Assembly (NCBI GenBank): GCA_031282095.1
Contig: JAITEJ010000037.1
Location: 1 to 5,399, forward strand
Reading direction: 5' to 3'
DNA: 5,399 bases
Source of the DNA: Clostridiales bacterium
Lineage (GTDB): Bacteria > Bacillota_A > Clostridia > Christensenellales > CAG-917
How positions within the stretch are numbered: the stretch's first letter is position 1; each line of letters starts with the position of its first letter. Below the pieces are notes generated by a model, which was not told the origin of the DNA, made no database searches, and worked only from the letters and a program-made list of their open reading frames with translations. Below, in pieces: positions 5,117 through 5,399 of this stretch. Position numbers and translations under genes: made by a program.

Positions 5117-5399
5117 TTAATCAGGATAAAAGAATAACGGAGCCAAATAGATAAAAGCGATAAAAACGCGCCGGGCTTACCGTAACGCGTAAATATTCCG
5201 CGAAAGCTTTAATCAGGATAAAAAATAACGGAGCCAAATATAGATAAAAGCGGGAAAAACGCGCCGGGCTTATCGTATCGCGTAAATATTCCGCGGACGA
5301 AATTAATCAGGATAAAAAATAACGGAGCCAAATAGATAAAAGCGATAAAAACGCGCCGGGCTTACCGTAACGCGTAAATATTCCGCGAAAGCTTTAATC
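5117..5399. repeat. Tandem array of 91-94 bp repeats running off the right edge
   Basis: Three full units (5117-5208, 92 bp; 5209-5302, 94 bp; 5303-5393, 91 bp) begin with TTAATCAGGATAAAA, and a fourth begins at 5394. Units 1 and 3 differ by a single inserted G, while unit 2 has several substitutions and small indels. Each unit contains a hairpin with outer stem ACGCG/CGCGT (5166-5190, 5259-5283, 5351-5375) and an inner CGG/CCG stem; in unit 2 the inner stem is kept through a G-T wobble. On the minus strand each hairpin is followed by five T, resembling an intrinsic terminator in that direction. Variation is spread along the unit and there are no unique spacers, so this is not a CRISPR array. 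Confidence 0.93.

Noticed and set aside
5117..5399. CRISPR array
   Set aside because: Despite cas3 in the window, the units are similar along their whole length with no short constant repeat and unique spacers.

Overview
The window looks like part of a Bacillota (probably Clostridia-like) chromosome. The pointers are a Bacillus-type PurF with an N-terminal extension before its catalytic Cys and a full set of Fe-S cysteines, strong GGAGGA/AAAGGA ribosome binding sites, near-consensus sigma-A promoters with 17-bp spacers, and a two-TM-hairpin M28 peptidase of a kind I associate with clostridial genomes. No rRNA, tRNA or taxonomic marker is present, so this is inference.

Layout. Positions 1-507 (minus strand) hold the first 169 codons of a CRISPR-associated cas3 gene. 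They cover most of the HD nuclease domain, and the gene runs off the left edge. A 220-bp gap with no recognisable gene follows. Positions 728-1336 (minus) encode a small two-TM bacterial PH-domain membrane protein; its start is fixed by a strong RBS and by a consensus promoter lying inside the longer open frame. Positions 1337-1901 are non-coding and contain two tandem copies of a 131-bp repeat. Positions 1902-3389 (minus) are a complete purF with its own promoter, a leader with a long inverted repeat, and a probable terminator. Positions 3390-4136 are a 747-bp divergent intergenic region holding the purF promoter, a plus-strand promoter preceded by an inverted repeat, and a duplicated 62-bp element. 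Positions 4137-5111 (plus) encode a membrane-anchored M28-family zinc peptidase. From 5117 to the right edge run at least three tandem copies of a 91-94 bp repeat, each with a conserved hairpin.

The genes do not form one pathway: immunity (cas3), membrane biology (PH-domain protein), purine synthesis (purF) and proteolysis (M28) are separate units, and at least the PH gene and purF have their own promoters. The two most notable points are the cas operon that probably begins here and continues off the left edge, and the fact that each of the three longer intergenic regions carries its own unrelated tandem direct repeat. I see no complete novel system inside the window.
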